From assembly GCA_002408385.1 (NCBI GenBank), contig DHSB01000072.1, forward strand, positions 99,500 to 120,265: a DNA stretch of 20,766 nucleotides, read 5' to 3'. Positions 1-7,406 of this stretch are shown here, one piece after another. The stretch is from Myxococcales bacterium UBA5297. GTDB lineage: Bacteria > Myxococcota > Myxococcia > Myxococcales > UBA5297. The translations under genes were made by a program, and so were the position numbers. Every line of letters begins with the position of its first letter. Position 1 is the first letter of the stretch. The notes under the pieces are model-generated. The model searched no databases. It was not told the DNA's origin and saw nothing but the letters and a program-made list of their open reading frames with translations.

Positions 1-18
1 CGGGCGAGAGATCGCCCG
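1..18. repeat. Short stem-loop at the left window edge
   Basis: CGGGCGA and TCGCCCG form a 7-bp perfect stem around a GAGA loop. The following plus-strand bases (CGCGCTTCTTT) are only weakly T-rich, so this could be a poor terminator for a plus-strand gene outside the window, but that gene cannot be seen. From here to about position 224 I see no gene; the reading frames there are shadows of GC-rich non-coding DNA. Confidence 0.35.
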
Positions 19-224
19 GCCGCGCTTCTTTCGGTGTGCCTGACCCGTCCGCAGGCGGTGGGCGACAGCCGGAGCTCGAGACGAGGAGGCTCGCTTCTTC
101 TCAAGTCGCTCCGCGGCGATCAAGCGGCGTCGAGGCGAGTCGTGCCGCGGCCCGTTCGCTCGCCGTGGCCGCAGGGGCGCGCCGCGAGCAGGCCCTCGCG
201 AGCGAGGGGGCGTGAGCGGGCCCG

Positions 225-269
225 AAAAAAGAAGGGCCGGCGCGGCGCGTCGACGGCGCCGCCCGGCCC
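225..269 (-). terminator. Intrinsic terminator of the rocB-like gene
   Basis: On the minus strand an outer GGGCCGG/CCGGCCC stem (234-240 with 263-269) continues into an inner GCGGCGC/GCGCCGC stem (242-248 with 256-262), interrupted only by one bulged base, with a 7-base loop. It is followed directly by TTCTTTTTT (233 down to 225). A 14-bp GC stem plus a U-tract is a classical Rho-independent terminator. It lies 35 bases past the stop codon of the minus-strand M20 gene and is the clearest terminator in the window. Confidence 0.85.
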
Positions 270-303
270 AGGACAGGTCTTCAGCCGAAGCTGGCGCTCG
301 GGC

Positions 304-1953
304 TTATGGCAGCTTCGAGAGCTTGAGCACCAGGGACTTGAGGAGCTGGGGGACGACCTCGAGCGAGTAGCCGAGCTCGAGCCGCTCGGTGAACTCGTGC
401 GGGTCCTTGCCCGCCGGGCCGAGGTTGACGACGGGGACGTCGAGGGCGAGCAGGTCGTCGAGCGGGATGTCGTAGACCTGGCCCCAGCCTGGGGTGTTGG
501 TGGCGAGCGGCAGCAGCTCCTCCGAGGCGCCCTGGAAGCCGAGGTAGCTCAGGTCGCTGATCGCCGCGAAGTGCTCGGAGGTGGTGAAGGTTTCCTCGAA
601 CCGGGCGCCGGCCTCCTCGAGCAGCTCCTCGACCGCGTCGGCCAGGCCGCGCTCGCGTGGCGACTGCCGGGCGTTGGAGCGGTGCGGGTAGTACGGCGGC
701 AAGAAGCCGATGACGATGACCGGGCTCTTGTCGGGGTGGAGCCTCAACAGCTCGCCCACCAGCGCGATGGACTTCTCCCGCTCGTCCAGCTCCTCCGGGA
801 GCGCCTTCAGGAAAGTGGCGAGGCGCCCGGAGAGCGCGCCGGACTGCGCCTGCTCGACTTCGCGGTAGAGCTCCTCGTAGGTCATCACCTTGGGCTGCCA
901 GGGCACCGAGACCTGCAGGCCCGACTTCTCGGTGTGCTTCGCGCCGGCGGTGCGCACCTGGGCTACCGCCTTTTCGAAGGCCGCCGAGGCGATCTCCCGC
1001 ATCTGCGCGAGCACCTGCGCCGGCGTGCGGGTCACCGTCAGGTAGTTGAAGTAGACCACCGCCCGCGCCGGCAGGGTCACCGAGTAGGCCTCGCGCAGGT
1101 CGCGCTGCTTGAGCGTGGTCGGGGGCGGAGAGGGCAGCCCGTGCCACGAGTCGGCGAGATCGGGGTTGCCCTCGAACTGCAGGGTGACCGCCGAAGCGAG
1201 CAGGTTGGCGTTGAGCCCTGAGAAGTATTGGCCGACGTGAGCCTCGCGCCCGACGCAATAGAACATCGGCATGATCTTGCCGATGGTGCCGAGGTGGACG
1301 TAGCGCTTGCGGTCGCCCGGCTCGCGCGGGATGAACCCCTCGCTGTTGATGCAGGCGAGGTAGTCGAGCTTCTCCTCCTCGCGCAGCGAGGCGAGCCGCT
1401 TGATGGCCGCGCGCATGCCGGCCGAGTTGTTCTCCTCGTCGCAGACCGCCAGGAAGATGAGGTTGCAGGGCATCTTCTCCGGCTCGGCGCTCAGCTCGGC
1501 GAGCAGTGCCATCTGCAGCGCCAGGCCGGACTTCATGTCCATCACGCCGCGGCCGAACAGGTAGTTGCCCGACTCGAGGTCCTTCTTGGCGTCGTCGGGC
1601 AGCTTCATCGACGAGAGCTTGGCGGTGTACTGCTCGGGGTCGAAGGCGAGCTCGGCCAGGGCGCGCGACTCCTTGGTCTCCACCACGTCGAAGTGCCCGG
1701 TGAGGATGACCGTCCGCGGCGTCGTCGGCTGCGCGCGCGCCAGGGCGAGCACCGCGCTGCGGCCCAGGGGGTCGCCCTCCAGCGCGACGAGCTGCAGGTG
1801 AGCGGGGAACGAGCGGAAGTACGGCAGGCGAGCGAGCTTGTCGTAGAGAAGCTGAGCGAGCTTCACCTCGCCGCTGCCCGGAGAGACGCTGGGGCACTTC
1901 ACAAGATCGAGCAGGGTTTCGTAGATGCCGGCTCTGGTGTTCTTCAAGGTCAT
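304..1953 (-). CDS. rocB: RocB-family M20 metallohydrolase
   Basis: A 549-residue M20 zinc hydrolase of the long RocB type (about 550 residues), related to the arginine-utilisation protein RocB of Bacillus, whose exact substrate is not established. The full catalytic set is visible: H87 and D89 in TGHFDVVE, bridging D139 in GRGVMDMKSG, catalytic pair E173-E174 in CDEEN, E205 in NSEGF, H239 in the lid domain (GREAHVGQ), and a late metal histidine H519 in KDPHEFTER. It probably hydrolyses an amide bond of an acylated amino acid or dipeptide in the cytoplasm; no signal peptide is seen. It starts 127 bases after the COG2403 GTPase gene on the same strand and ends in an intrinsic terminator, so the two may be co-transcribed. 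The start is the first ATG, with AGGGAG directly before it, an unusually tight ribosome site. The family call is solid; the substrate is inference. Confidence 0.88.
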   Translation of the reverse strand: MTLKNTRAGIYETLLDLVKCPSVSPGSGEVKLAQLLYDKLARLPYFRSFPAHLQLVALEGDPLGRSAVLALARAQPTTPRTVILTGHFDVVETKESRALAELAFDPEQYTAKLSSMKLPDDAKKDLESGNYLFGRGVMDMKSGLALQMALLAELSAEPEKMPCNLIFLAVCDEENNSAGMRAAIKRLASLREEEKLDYLACINSEGFIPREPGDRKRYVHLGTIGKIMPMFYCVGREAHVGQYFSGLNANLLASAVTLQFEGNPDLADSWHGLPSPPPTTLKQRDLREAYSVTLPARAVVYFNYLTVTRTPAQVLAQMREIASAAFEKAVAQVRTAGAKHTEKSGLQVSVPWQPKVMTYEELYREVEQAQSGALSGRLATFLKALPEELDEREKSIALVGELLRLHPDKSPVIVIGFLPPYYPHRSNARQSPRERGLADAVEELLEEAGARFEETFTTSEHFAAISDLSYLGFQGASEELLPLATNTPGWGQVYDIPLDDLLALDVPVVNLGPAGKDPHEFTERLELGYSLEVVPQLLKSLVLKLSKLP

Positions 1954-2022
1954 CTCCCTGCCGCGGCGTCCGCTCCTTCCGGGCGGCCGCAGACGGTGTG
2001 ATGCGCGCCTGGGCGCGGCGAA

Positions 2023-2050
2023 GCCCCGCTCGCCGGCCGGCGGGCGGGGC
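2023..2050. repeat. 28-base near-perfect palindrome between two minus-strand genes
   Basis: GCCCCGCTCGCCGG is followed immediately by CCGGCGGGCGGGGC, a 14-bp inverted repeat with a single mismatch (G-T wobble in RNA) and essentially no loop. It lies in the 127-base gap between the COG2403 GTPase stop and the rocB start. No T-run follows on the minus strand, so it is not a standard terminator; it may be an attenuating hairpin, an mRNA-stability element or a protein-binding site. Confidence 0.5.
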
Positions 2051-2080
2051 CTCCAATGTTGTGCGAGTCGAAAGGGCTGG

Positions 2081-3406
2081 TTACGAGATGCGGCTCAAGA
2101 AGTCCGCCATCGACTTGGCCAGCGTCGGGCCGTCCATGTCGACGAGCGCATAGTCGACGAAAACGGTCGGCTTGTTGATCTTGATCAAGCGCGCGAGGTC
2201 GAACGGAGTGCCGATGAGCACCACCTCGGCGTTCGAGGCGTTGATGGTGTCCTCGAGCTCCTTGACCTGCTCCGGGTAGTAGCCCATCGCCGGCAAGAGC
2301 GTGCCGATGTGGGGGAACTTCTCGTAGGTCTCCTTGATGGAGCCGACGGCAAAGGGGCGTCCATCGATGAGCTCGGCCGCGCCGTACTTCTCGGCCGCCA
2401 CCTTGCCGGCGCCAAAGGGCATGCCGCCGTGCGTGATGGTCGGGCCGTCTTCGACGACGAGCACCTTCTTGCCCTTGATGAGCTCGGGCTTCTCGGCGAC
2501 CACTTCCGAGGCGCCCTTGATGACCGTGGCCTTCGGGTTGTAGCGCTTGGCGTTGGCGACGACGGTCTCCACGCCCTCGGCCGAGGCGGTGTTCGCCTTG
2601 TTGATGACGATGATGTCGGCGGCGCGGAAGTTGGTCTCGCCGGGGAAGAAGCTCAGCTCGTGGCCGGGCCGCAGCGGGTCGGCGACGGTGATCCACAGGT
2701 CGGGCTTGAAGAACGGGGTGTCGTTGTTGCCGCCGTCCCAAATGACGACGTCGGCTTCCTTTTCGGCCTCGCGGAGGATCGCCTCGTAGTCGACGCCGGC
2801 GTAGACGACCATCCCGTTCTTGACGTGCGACTCGTACTCCTCGCGCTCCTCGATGGTGCACTCGAACTTGGCGAGGTCCTCGTAGGTGGCGAAGCGCTGG
2901 ACGCGCTGCTTGGCCAGGTCGCCGTAGGGCATCGGGTGGCGCACGACGACCACCTTCTTGCCGGCCTGCCTGAGGATATTGCCGATGTAGCGGCTCGTCT
3001 GGCTCTTGCCGCAGCCGGTGCGCACGGCGCAGACGGCGATGACCGGCTTCTTCGACTCGAGCATCGTGCGCCGGGTGCCCATCACCGTGAAGTCGGCGCC
3101 GGCGGCCATCGTGCGGGCTGCCAGGTGCATCACGTGGTCGTAGGTCACGTCGCTGTAGGCGAAGACGACGCGGTCGACCTGGTTCTCGGTGATGATCTTC
3201 TCGAGGTCATCCTCCTGGAAGATGGGCAGGCCGTTCGGGTAGAGCTTGCCGGCGAGAACCTGGGGGTAGGTGCGGCCCGCGATGTTGGGGATCTGCGTGG
3301 CGGTGAAGCCGACGACTTCGTAGGCCGCGTTGTCACGGAAGAACATGTTGAAGTTGTGGAAGTCCCGGCCAGCCGCGCCAAGAATCAGAATCTTCTCGGG
3401 TTGCAT
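2081..3406 (-). CDS. Cyclic 2,3-diphosphoglycerate synthetase-like GTPase (COG2403 family)
   Basis: A 441-residue cytoplasmic P-loop protein matching the cyclic 2,3-diphosphoglycerate synthetase family of thermophilic methanogens, whose bacterial members are often listed as predicted GTPases. Visible features: an N-terminal Rossmann-like start (KILILGAAGRDFHNFN, residues 5-20), a Walker A-like loop RTGCGKSQ at 129-136, the family signature WDGGNNDTPFFKP, and an NKxN-type guanine-site candidate (VINKANTA). Length is normal. In methanogens the enzyme closes 2,3-diphosphoglycerate to the cyclic form with ATP; cyclic diphosphoglycerate is not known as a general bacterial solute, so the bacterial substrate is uncertain. 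The ATG at 3406 has a strong Shine-Dalgarno (GGAGGAG, 2-4 bases upstream). Codon use fits the neighbours. It is followed by the RocB-type hydrolase, hinting at a link to amino-acid catabolism. Confidence 0.85.
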   Translation of the reverse strand: MQPEKILILGAAGRDFHNFNMFFRDNAAYEVVGFTATQIPNIAGRTYPQVLAGKLYPNGLPIFQEDDLEKIITENQVDRVVFAYSDVTYDHVMHLAARTMAAGADFTVMGTRRTMLESKKPVIAVCAVRTGCGKSQTSRYIGNILRQAGKKVVVVRHPMPYGDLAKQRVQRFATYEDLAKFECTIEEREEYESHVKNGMVVYAGVDYEAILREAEKEADVVIWDGGNNDTPFFKPDLWITVADPLRPGHELSFFPGETNFRAADIIVINKANTASAEGVETVVANAKRYNPKATVIKGASEVVAEKPELIKGKKVLVVEDGPTITHGGMPFGAGKVAAEKYGAAELIDGRPFAVGSIKETYEKFPHIGTLLPAMGYYPEQVKELEDTINASNAEVVLIGTPFDLARLIKINKPTVFVDYALVDMDGPTLAKSMADFLSRIS

Positions 3407-3495
3407 AACTCCTCCAGTTTACGGGGTTCCCCTCTCGATTCGCCAAATACTCCGCGGGATTGGACTCCGTCTCCGCAGGTCCGGTTTCCTACCAT

Positions 3496-3525
3496 GCCCG
3501 CCGCCGAAAGCCAAAGGCGGCGGGC
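3496..3525. repeat. Perfect 10-bp stem-loop in the divergent spacer
   Basis: GCCCGCCGCC (3496-3505) pairs exactly with GGCGGCGGGC (3516-3525) around the 10-base loop GAAAGCCAAA. No T-run follows on either strand. It lies about 90 bases upstream of the GTPase gene start, so it could be part of that gene's leader or a dispersed REP-like element; only one copy of this exact form is seen in the window. Confidence 0.5.
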
Positions 3526-3770
3526 GCGCCGAGCCGGGCTCCTTCTCGAGTGCCGGCCAGGCCCTCGCAGCGCGAAGACCGAGCCCGGTCTCCTTCGCAG
3601 GGGTTGGTGCCCTGCGCGGCCGGTTCGCGGCTTGCTGGCCAAAGCGGGGGAGCGTCGAGGTCCGTCGCCTCGCCACAGCCGCGGACCCCGCCCGGCGGAC
3701 CCGGCCAGGTCGAGCCGCGGCCTCTCGCGAGCCGCGTCAGCCTTCAGACCGCTGGGCGGGCCCTCGAGGC

Positions 3771-3800
3771 TTGCCCGGGCCTCGGCCCCGGGGCTATACG
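3771..3800 (+). promoter_or_regulatory. Candidate promoter of the cyclase-FHA gene (possibly leaderless)
   Basis: TTGCCC (3771-3776) and TATACG (3795-3800) are separated by 18 bases and resemble sigma-70 -35 and -10 boxes. The -10 box ends only 7 bases before the ATG at 3808, so transcription would start at or next to the start codon. No Shine-Dalgarno sequence precedes the ATG, which agrees with a leaderless transcript. This is pattern matching only. Confidence 0.4.
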
Positions 3801-3807
3801 GGAACGC

Positions 3808-4806
3808 ATGACGGACCTGAGCGTCGACCTTGAGACCCTGAGCCTCACCGATATCATCCGCCTGCAGAACCAGCTCTCGCAGGTGCTGTCGCGCAAGTTC
3901 GAGCGCCGGCTCGCCTTGGCCTTTTCGGACATCGTCGGCTCGACGCCCTATTTCGCCCGCTTCGGCGACCAGGCGGGCCGCAAGCTTCAGCAGCGCCACA
4001 CCGACCTGTTGCAGGCCGTGTTGTCGCGCCACGAAGGGCGCATCGTCGACACGGCAGGGGACGGGGCCTTCACCTGCTTTCCCGGAGCCGATCAGGCGGC
4101 CAAGGCGCTCATCGAGGTCCAGGCGCTGACTGCCAACGAGAACATCTCGCAGCCCCCCGAGCACCACCTGAGCCTGAGGATGGGCATCCACTTCGGCCCG
4201 GTGCTCACCGACGGTGTGGTGGTCACGGGCGACGCGGTCAACCTCTGCTCGCGCGTCGCCGGCTCGGCCAATCCCGGTTGCATCAGCCTGACGAGCGAGG
4301 CCTTTCGCGAGATCGCCGACATCAGCCTGCGCCTCAAGTGCAGCGCCCTGCCGCCGACCCCGCTCAAGGGCATCGAGCGGCCCATCGACCTGATGCGGCT
4401 CGAGTGGCGCGACGCCAACCTCTTCCCCACGCACGTGCGCATCGAGGAGACCGAAGAGGTCATCGCGCTGCCGGACCAGGCGACGATCGGGTTCGGCCGG
4501 CTGGCGGTCAAGGACGGCATCAAGGCGAACGACGTCGTGCTCAACCTCCCCGACGAGGAGGAGAGCAAGAAGATCAGCCGCTGGCACTTCGAGCTGCGTC
4601 GACACGCGACCGGCTTCGTGCTGCGCGCGCTGACCAGCCAGGTGACCGAAGTCGACGGCAAGAGCGTCGGCAAGGGCGAAGAGATGCCGATCAAGGTCGG
4701 CTCGGTCGTCAGCGTCGCGCGCGCGATGTCCCTGCGCTTCATCTCTCCGGGCGACGAGCGCCCCGGGGAGTCGACGGTCTACGAGCAGACCACGGTGTTC
4801 GTCTGA
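3808..4806 (+). CDS. Class III nucleotidyl cyclase with C-terminal FHA domain
   Basis: A 332-residue cytoplasmic signalling protein. Residues about 35-190 form a class III adenylate/guanylate cyclase catalytic domain: metal-binding D41 in FSDIVGST and D85 in DTAGDGAF, and the transition-state Asn/Arg pair in GDAVNLCSR. Residues about 225-320 are an FHA phosphothreonine-binding domain (IGFGR, then ISRWHFEL with S257, R258 and H260, then a VDGKSV turn). The base-selecting lysine expected before GDG is D81, and the usual Asp seven residues before the VN asparagine is Val, so ATP or GTP preference cannot be read. I chose ATG 3808 because the cyclase fold starts there and the 116 upstream in-frame codons look non-coding; the frame stays open back to 3460. 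The likely role is to make a cyclic nucleotide in response to a phosphorylated partner of a Ser/Thr kinase. It stands alone, convergent with the next gene. Confidence 0.88.
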   Translation: MTDLSVDLETLSLTDIIRLQNQLSQVLSRKFERRLALAFSDIVGSTPYFARFGDQAGRKLQQRHTDLLQAVLSRHEGRIVDTAGDGAFTCFPGADQAAKALIEVQALTANENISQPPEHHLSLRMGIHFGPVLTDGVVVTGDAVNLCSRVAGSANPGCISLTSEAFREIADISLRLKCSALPPTPLKGIERPIDLMRLEWRDANLFPTHVRIEETEEVIALPDQATIGFGRLAVKDGIKANDVVLNLPDEEESKKISRWHFELRRHATGFVLRALTSQVTEVDGKSVGKGEEMPIKVGSVVSVARAMSLRFISPGDERPGESTVYEQTTVFV

Positions 4807-4836
4807 CGGGGGACGGCCGCGAGCGCGGGTAGGTAG

Positions 4837-4918
4837 GGGCGCATCGCAATGCGCCCTTCGATGAATCGAGCAGAGGCGCGGGCGCTGCGGGCGTTCCCGC
4901 TGCGCCTCAATCGAAGGG
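4837..4918. repeat. Nested inverted repeats between convergent genes
   Basis: Four stems are visible. GGGCGCAT/ATGCGCCC (4837-4844 with 4849-4856) encloses a CGCA loop. Overlapping its right arm, CCCTTCGAT/ATCGAAGGG (4854-4862 with 4910-4918) encloses GAGGCGC/GCGCCTC (4873-4879 with 4902-4908), which encloses GCGGG/CCCGC (4887-4891 with 4896-4900). The first hairpin can form only if it shares 4854-4856 with the second. Located between the cyclase stop and the stop of the opposing gene, the structure may act as a bidirectional terminator, although T-tracts are poor; it also looks like a dispersed intergenic repeat. Confidence 0.6.
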
Positions 4919-4975
4919 CAGCGCAACCAACCTCGCTCTTCGCTCCCAACCCAGGACTCGATACTCCCAACTCCC

Positions 4976-6319
4976 TCAGCGCAGCTTCTCGAGCTCGCCG
5001 AAGGCGGGCGACGGCGCTCGGCCTCCGGCGGCGACCGCGGCGATGCCGACGGTCGCGCCTTCTACCGCGAAGCCGGAGGCGACCCTCTCGACCGCGTCGA
5101 GGGCGGCCTCCGGGCCCTTGCGCGGGATGGGTGTGGCTTCGGCCGCAGGGGCGGGTTGCTTCTCCTGCGCGCTCAGCGCCGCGACCGCGGCCTCGCGCGC
5201 GAGGGTCCAGAACGTGTCCGCCTGCGGCGCGTAGCGGCCTTCGAACTTGAACGAGCCGAGCAGCCGCAGCGTGGCCTGCCTCGCCTCGGGCTCGCGGCCT
5301 TCGGGTGCTTCCCAGCCGTGCAGACCGTAGAGGAACCAGACCGGAGATGGTTTGGAGGGCAGCAGGTAGGTGGTGACGTACGCGCGGCCTTTGAGCAGCT
5401 CGCCCTTGAAGCGGTACTCGTACTCGACCTCCTCGCCGTCGAAGCGCACGCCGCTGTCGTGGGTGAAGAGGGCCTTGGGCCCGCTACGGCGGGTGATCTC
5501 CCAATCGCCAAAACCCTGGGGCGCCTTCTTGACCACCGCGGGGAACAGATAGCGCTCGAGCGCGAGTGCGCCCCGCTCGTACGCGCGAAAGCCCGGCGCG
5601 TCGGGCGTCAGCCCTCCGACCGGCTCCTGGAACGAGGCGAGCTTGTAGTGGACGAAGCTGAAGAGGTGGTCGGGGGAGCGCCCTATCGCGCTCGCCCGGA
5701 CGTACGGCGCCTCGCCGGGGACGATGGCGACGCTCAGGTCCTTGCTCCAGCCGCTCGGCAGCTCGCCGGTGAAGGCCTGCTCCTTGGGCTCGCGGAACGG
5801 CTCGAAGAGCAGCGGGCGCTGCGCGACGGTGTTGACCGCCAGCGAGGGCGCAGGCTTGGGCACCGACAGCTCGAGGTGCTGCACGATGGCCGCGAGTGCG
5901 GGCCGGGCCGCCTCGAATTCGCCCGAGGGCGCGCTGAGCACCGCGACGAGCCCGCGTTCGCCTTCGACCGCCGCGGCGACGAGCGCGGTGCGCCAGACCT
6001 CGGGCGAGCCGGGATCGATGTACTGCACGAGCGCGGCGTGGCCGGTGCTCATCTTCAAAGCGCCCGCCGGCTTGCCTCCGAGTCCCTGGACGACCGAGTC
6101 GACGAGCCCCTTGCCATCGAGCGCTTTGCCCGAGACGGGGAGCAACGTCGCGCTTCCGCCCAGCGGCGGCGGCGCCTTGACGACGATCGCGTCGTTGGCG
6201 AGCGCCTCGACCGTCCAGCCGGTCGGACGCAACACCTTGGCTCCGAGTGCCTGATCGGTGACCGGCTCCCAGCCGTTGAGGCTGAGCGCGGCGAGCAGGG
6301 CGATGGCGAGCGGCGGCAT
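4976..6319 (-). CDS. Exported protein of unknown function downstream of manC
   Basis: A 447-residue protein I do not recognise. It starts with a short hydrophobic stretch (PPLAIALLAALSLNG, residues 2-16) that could be a signal peptide, although the n-region has no basic residue. Two regions follow, about residues 17-150 and 170-390. The first has the PTGW...VVKAPP look of PsbP/DcrB-like small beta domains; the second repeats the theme (LPSGWSKDLSVAIVPGE) and ends near LLGSFKFEGRY. The tail (about 395-447) is Ala/Pro-rich. The ATG at 6319 is preceded by AAGGAGG, an excellent ribosome site, and lies 16 bases after the manC stop, so the two are almost certainly one operon. A longer frame runs back to 6595 but overlaps manC and is rejected. 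It may act in the envelope with the products of mannose metabolism, but that is inference from position. Confidence 0.72.
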   Translation of the reverse strand: MPPLAIALLAALSLNGWEPVTDQALGAKVLRPTGWTVEALANDAIVVKAPPPLGGSATLLPVSGKALDGKGLVDSVVQGLGGKPAGALKMSTGHAALVQYIDPGSPEVWRTALVAAAVEGERGLVAVLSAPSGEFEAARPALAAIVQHLELSVPKPAPSLAVNTVAQRPLLFEPFREPKEQAFTGELPSGWSKDLSVAIVPGEAPYVRASAIGRSPDHLFSFVHYKLASFQEPVGGLTPDAPGFRAYERGALALERYLFPAVVKKAPQGFGDWEITRRSGPKALFTHDSGVRFDGEEVEYEYRFKGELLKGRAYVTTYLLPSKPSPVWFLYGLHGWEAPEGREPEARQATLRLLGSFKFEGRYAPQADTFWTLAREAAVAALSAQEKQPAPAAEATPIPRKGPEAALDAVERVASGFAVEGATVGIAAVAAGGRAPSPAFGELEKLR

Positions 6320-6335
6320 CTCTCCCCTCCTTGCG

Positions 6336-7406
6336 TCAGAGCAGCCTCTGCAGACCGCGGCGTCCGAGCTCGTCGACGATTCTGCGGACGTCCTGGGCGC
6401 GCTCCTTCGGGCAGACGAGGATGGCGTCGCCCGCGTCCACGACCACCAGGCCCTCGACCCCGACGACCGCGATGGGCCGGCCGTCGGCGAGCACCACGCT
6501 GTCCTTGACGTCGACGAGGAGGGTCTCGCCGCCGGCCACGTTGCCGCCCTCGTCGACGGCGCGGACCTCGGGCAGCGCGGTGAAGGATCCGACATCCGAC
6601 CAGCCGAAATCGGCGGGCACGACGGCGATGCCCGAGGCCCTCTCCATCACCCCGTAGTCGATGGAGATGGCGGGCATGCGCGGGAACTGTTCGGCGAGCA
6701 CCGCGTCGGCCTCGCCGCGCCCGAGGGCGGCCGAGATCTGCGCGAGCGGCTCCTGCGTCTCGGGCAGGTGGCGGCGCAGCTCCTCGAGGATGCGGTCGGC
6801 GCGGAAGACGAAGATCCCCGCGTTCCACAGATAGTCGCCGGAGGCGAGATAGCCCTGGGCCGTCGTGAGATCTGGTTTCTCGACGAAGCGCTGGACCGCG
6901 TGGATCGGCAGAACGCCCTCGCGCAGCACCGCGCCGCGCTGGACGTAGCCGTACCCGGTCTCAGGTCGCGAGGGCTTGATCCCGATGGTGACGAGCATCC
7001 CGTCCTTGGCCGCTTCGGCGGCGCGGGCGAGGGCGGCGCGGAAGCGGTCGGGAGCGCCGATGTGATGGTCGGACGGCAGCACCAGCAGGATGCCCTCGGG
7101 GTCACGGGCGGCGATGGCCGCGGCGGCCAGACCGATGCAAGGCGCGGTGTTGCGCGCGATGGGCTCGACGAGGACGTTGCTCTCGGGCAGGCGCGGCAGC
7201 AGCTCGCGCACGACCGGCGCGTGGACCTTGCCGCAAACGACGAAGGTCTGTTCGGGCGATGCGAGCGGCGCAATGTTCTCGACCGCGTGCACGATGAGCG
7301 GCTTGTCGCCGGTGAGGGGCAGGAACTGCTTGGGCCGCTGCTTGCGCGACAGGGGCCAGAAACGTGTGCCTGAGCCTCCGGCCATGATCACGGGATAGAG
7401 CGTCAC
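6336..7406 (-). CDS. manC: Mannose-1-phosphate guanylyltransferase
   Basis: A 356-residue cytoplasmic nucleotidyltransferase that makes GDP-mannose from GTP and mannose 1-phosphate, the donor for mannosylated or fucosylated polysaccharides. The signature loop GGSGTRFWPLSRKQRPKQF lies at residues 10-28; further family motifs are LPSDHHI, ETGYGYV, FVEKPD, LWNAGIFVF and FGWSDVGSF. The length fits the short single-domain type; the C-terminal cupin isomerase domain of bifunctional AlgA/ManC enzymes is absent. It starts at a GTG (7406) with AAAGGA five bases upstream. A TATAGT box at 7446-7441 (minus strand) is a plausible -10 element. The exported unknown gene follows 16 bases downstream. ManC fits well with the nearby uppP, both supplying glycan assembly. 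Confidence 0.93.
   Translation of the reverse strand: MTLYPVIMAGGSGTRFWPLSRKQRPKQFLPLTGDKPLIVHAVENIAPLASPEQTFVVCGKVHAPVVRELLPRLPESNVLVEPIARNTAPCIGLAAAAIAARDPEGILLVLPSDHHIGAPDRFRAALARAAEAAKDGMLVTIGIKPSRPETGYGYVQRGAVLREGVLPIHAVQRFVEKPDLTTAQGYLASGDYLWNAGIFVFRADRILEELRRHLPETQEPLAQISAALGRGEADAVLAEQFPRMPAISIDYGVMERASGIAVVPADFGWSDVGSFTALPEVRAVDEGGNVAGGETLLVDVKDSVVLADGRPIAVVGVEGLVVVDAGDAILVCPKERAQDVRRIVDELGRRGLQRLL

Larger units (their letters stand above)
3407..3807. other. 401-base divergent spacer without a gene
   Basis: This stretch separates the minus-strand GTPase gene from the plus-strand cyclase gene. Frames are open on both strands, but they are rich in Pro, Arg, Ala and Ser and show no domain, so I treat them as non-coding. 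It holds one conspicuous hairpin (3496-3525) and a promoter-like sequence immediately before the cyclase (3771-3800). Confidence 0.6.

Noticed and set aside
2081..3406. Evidence of thermophily or archaeal origin from the cyclic diphosphoglycerate synthetase homologue
   Set aside because: Bacterial members of this family are widespread, and codon use here matches the neighbouring genes, so recent transfer or thermophily is not supported.
3460..3807. N-terminal extension of the cyclase by 116 codons
   Set aside because: The extension is Pro/Arg/Ser-rich without structure, contains the 10-bp hairpin, and a promoter-like sequence overlaps it; the domain begins just after ATG 3808.
1925..3811. 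628-codon plus-strand frame opposite the COG2403 GTPase gene
   Set aside because: Composition is dominated by Val, Asp, Leu, Gly and Arg as expected for the complement of a real GC-rich gene; no motif found.
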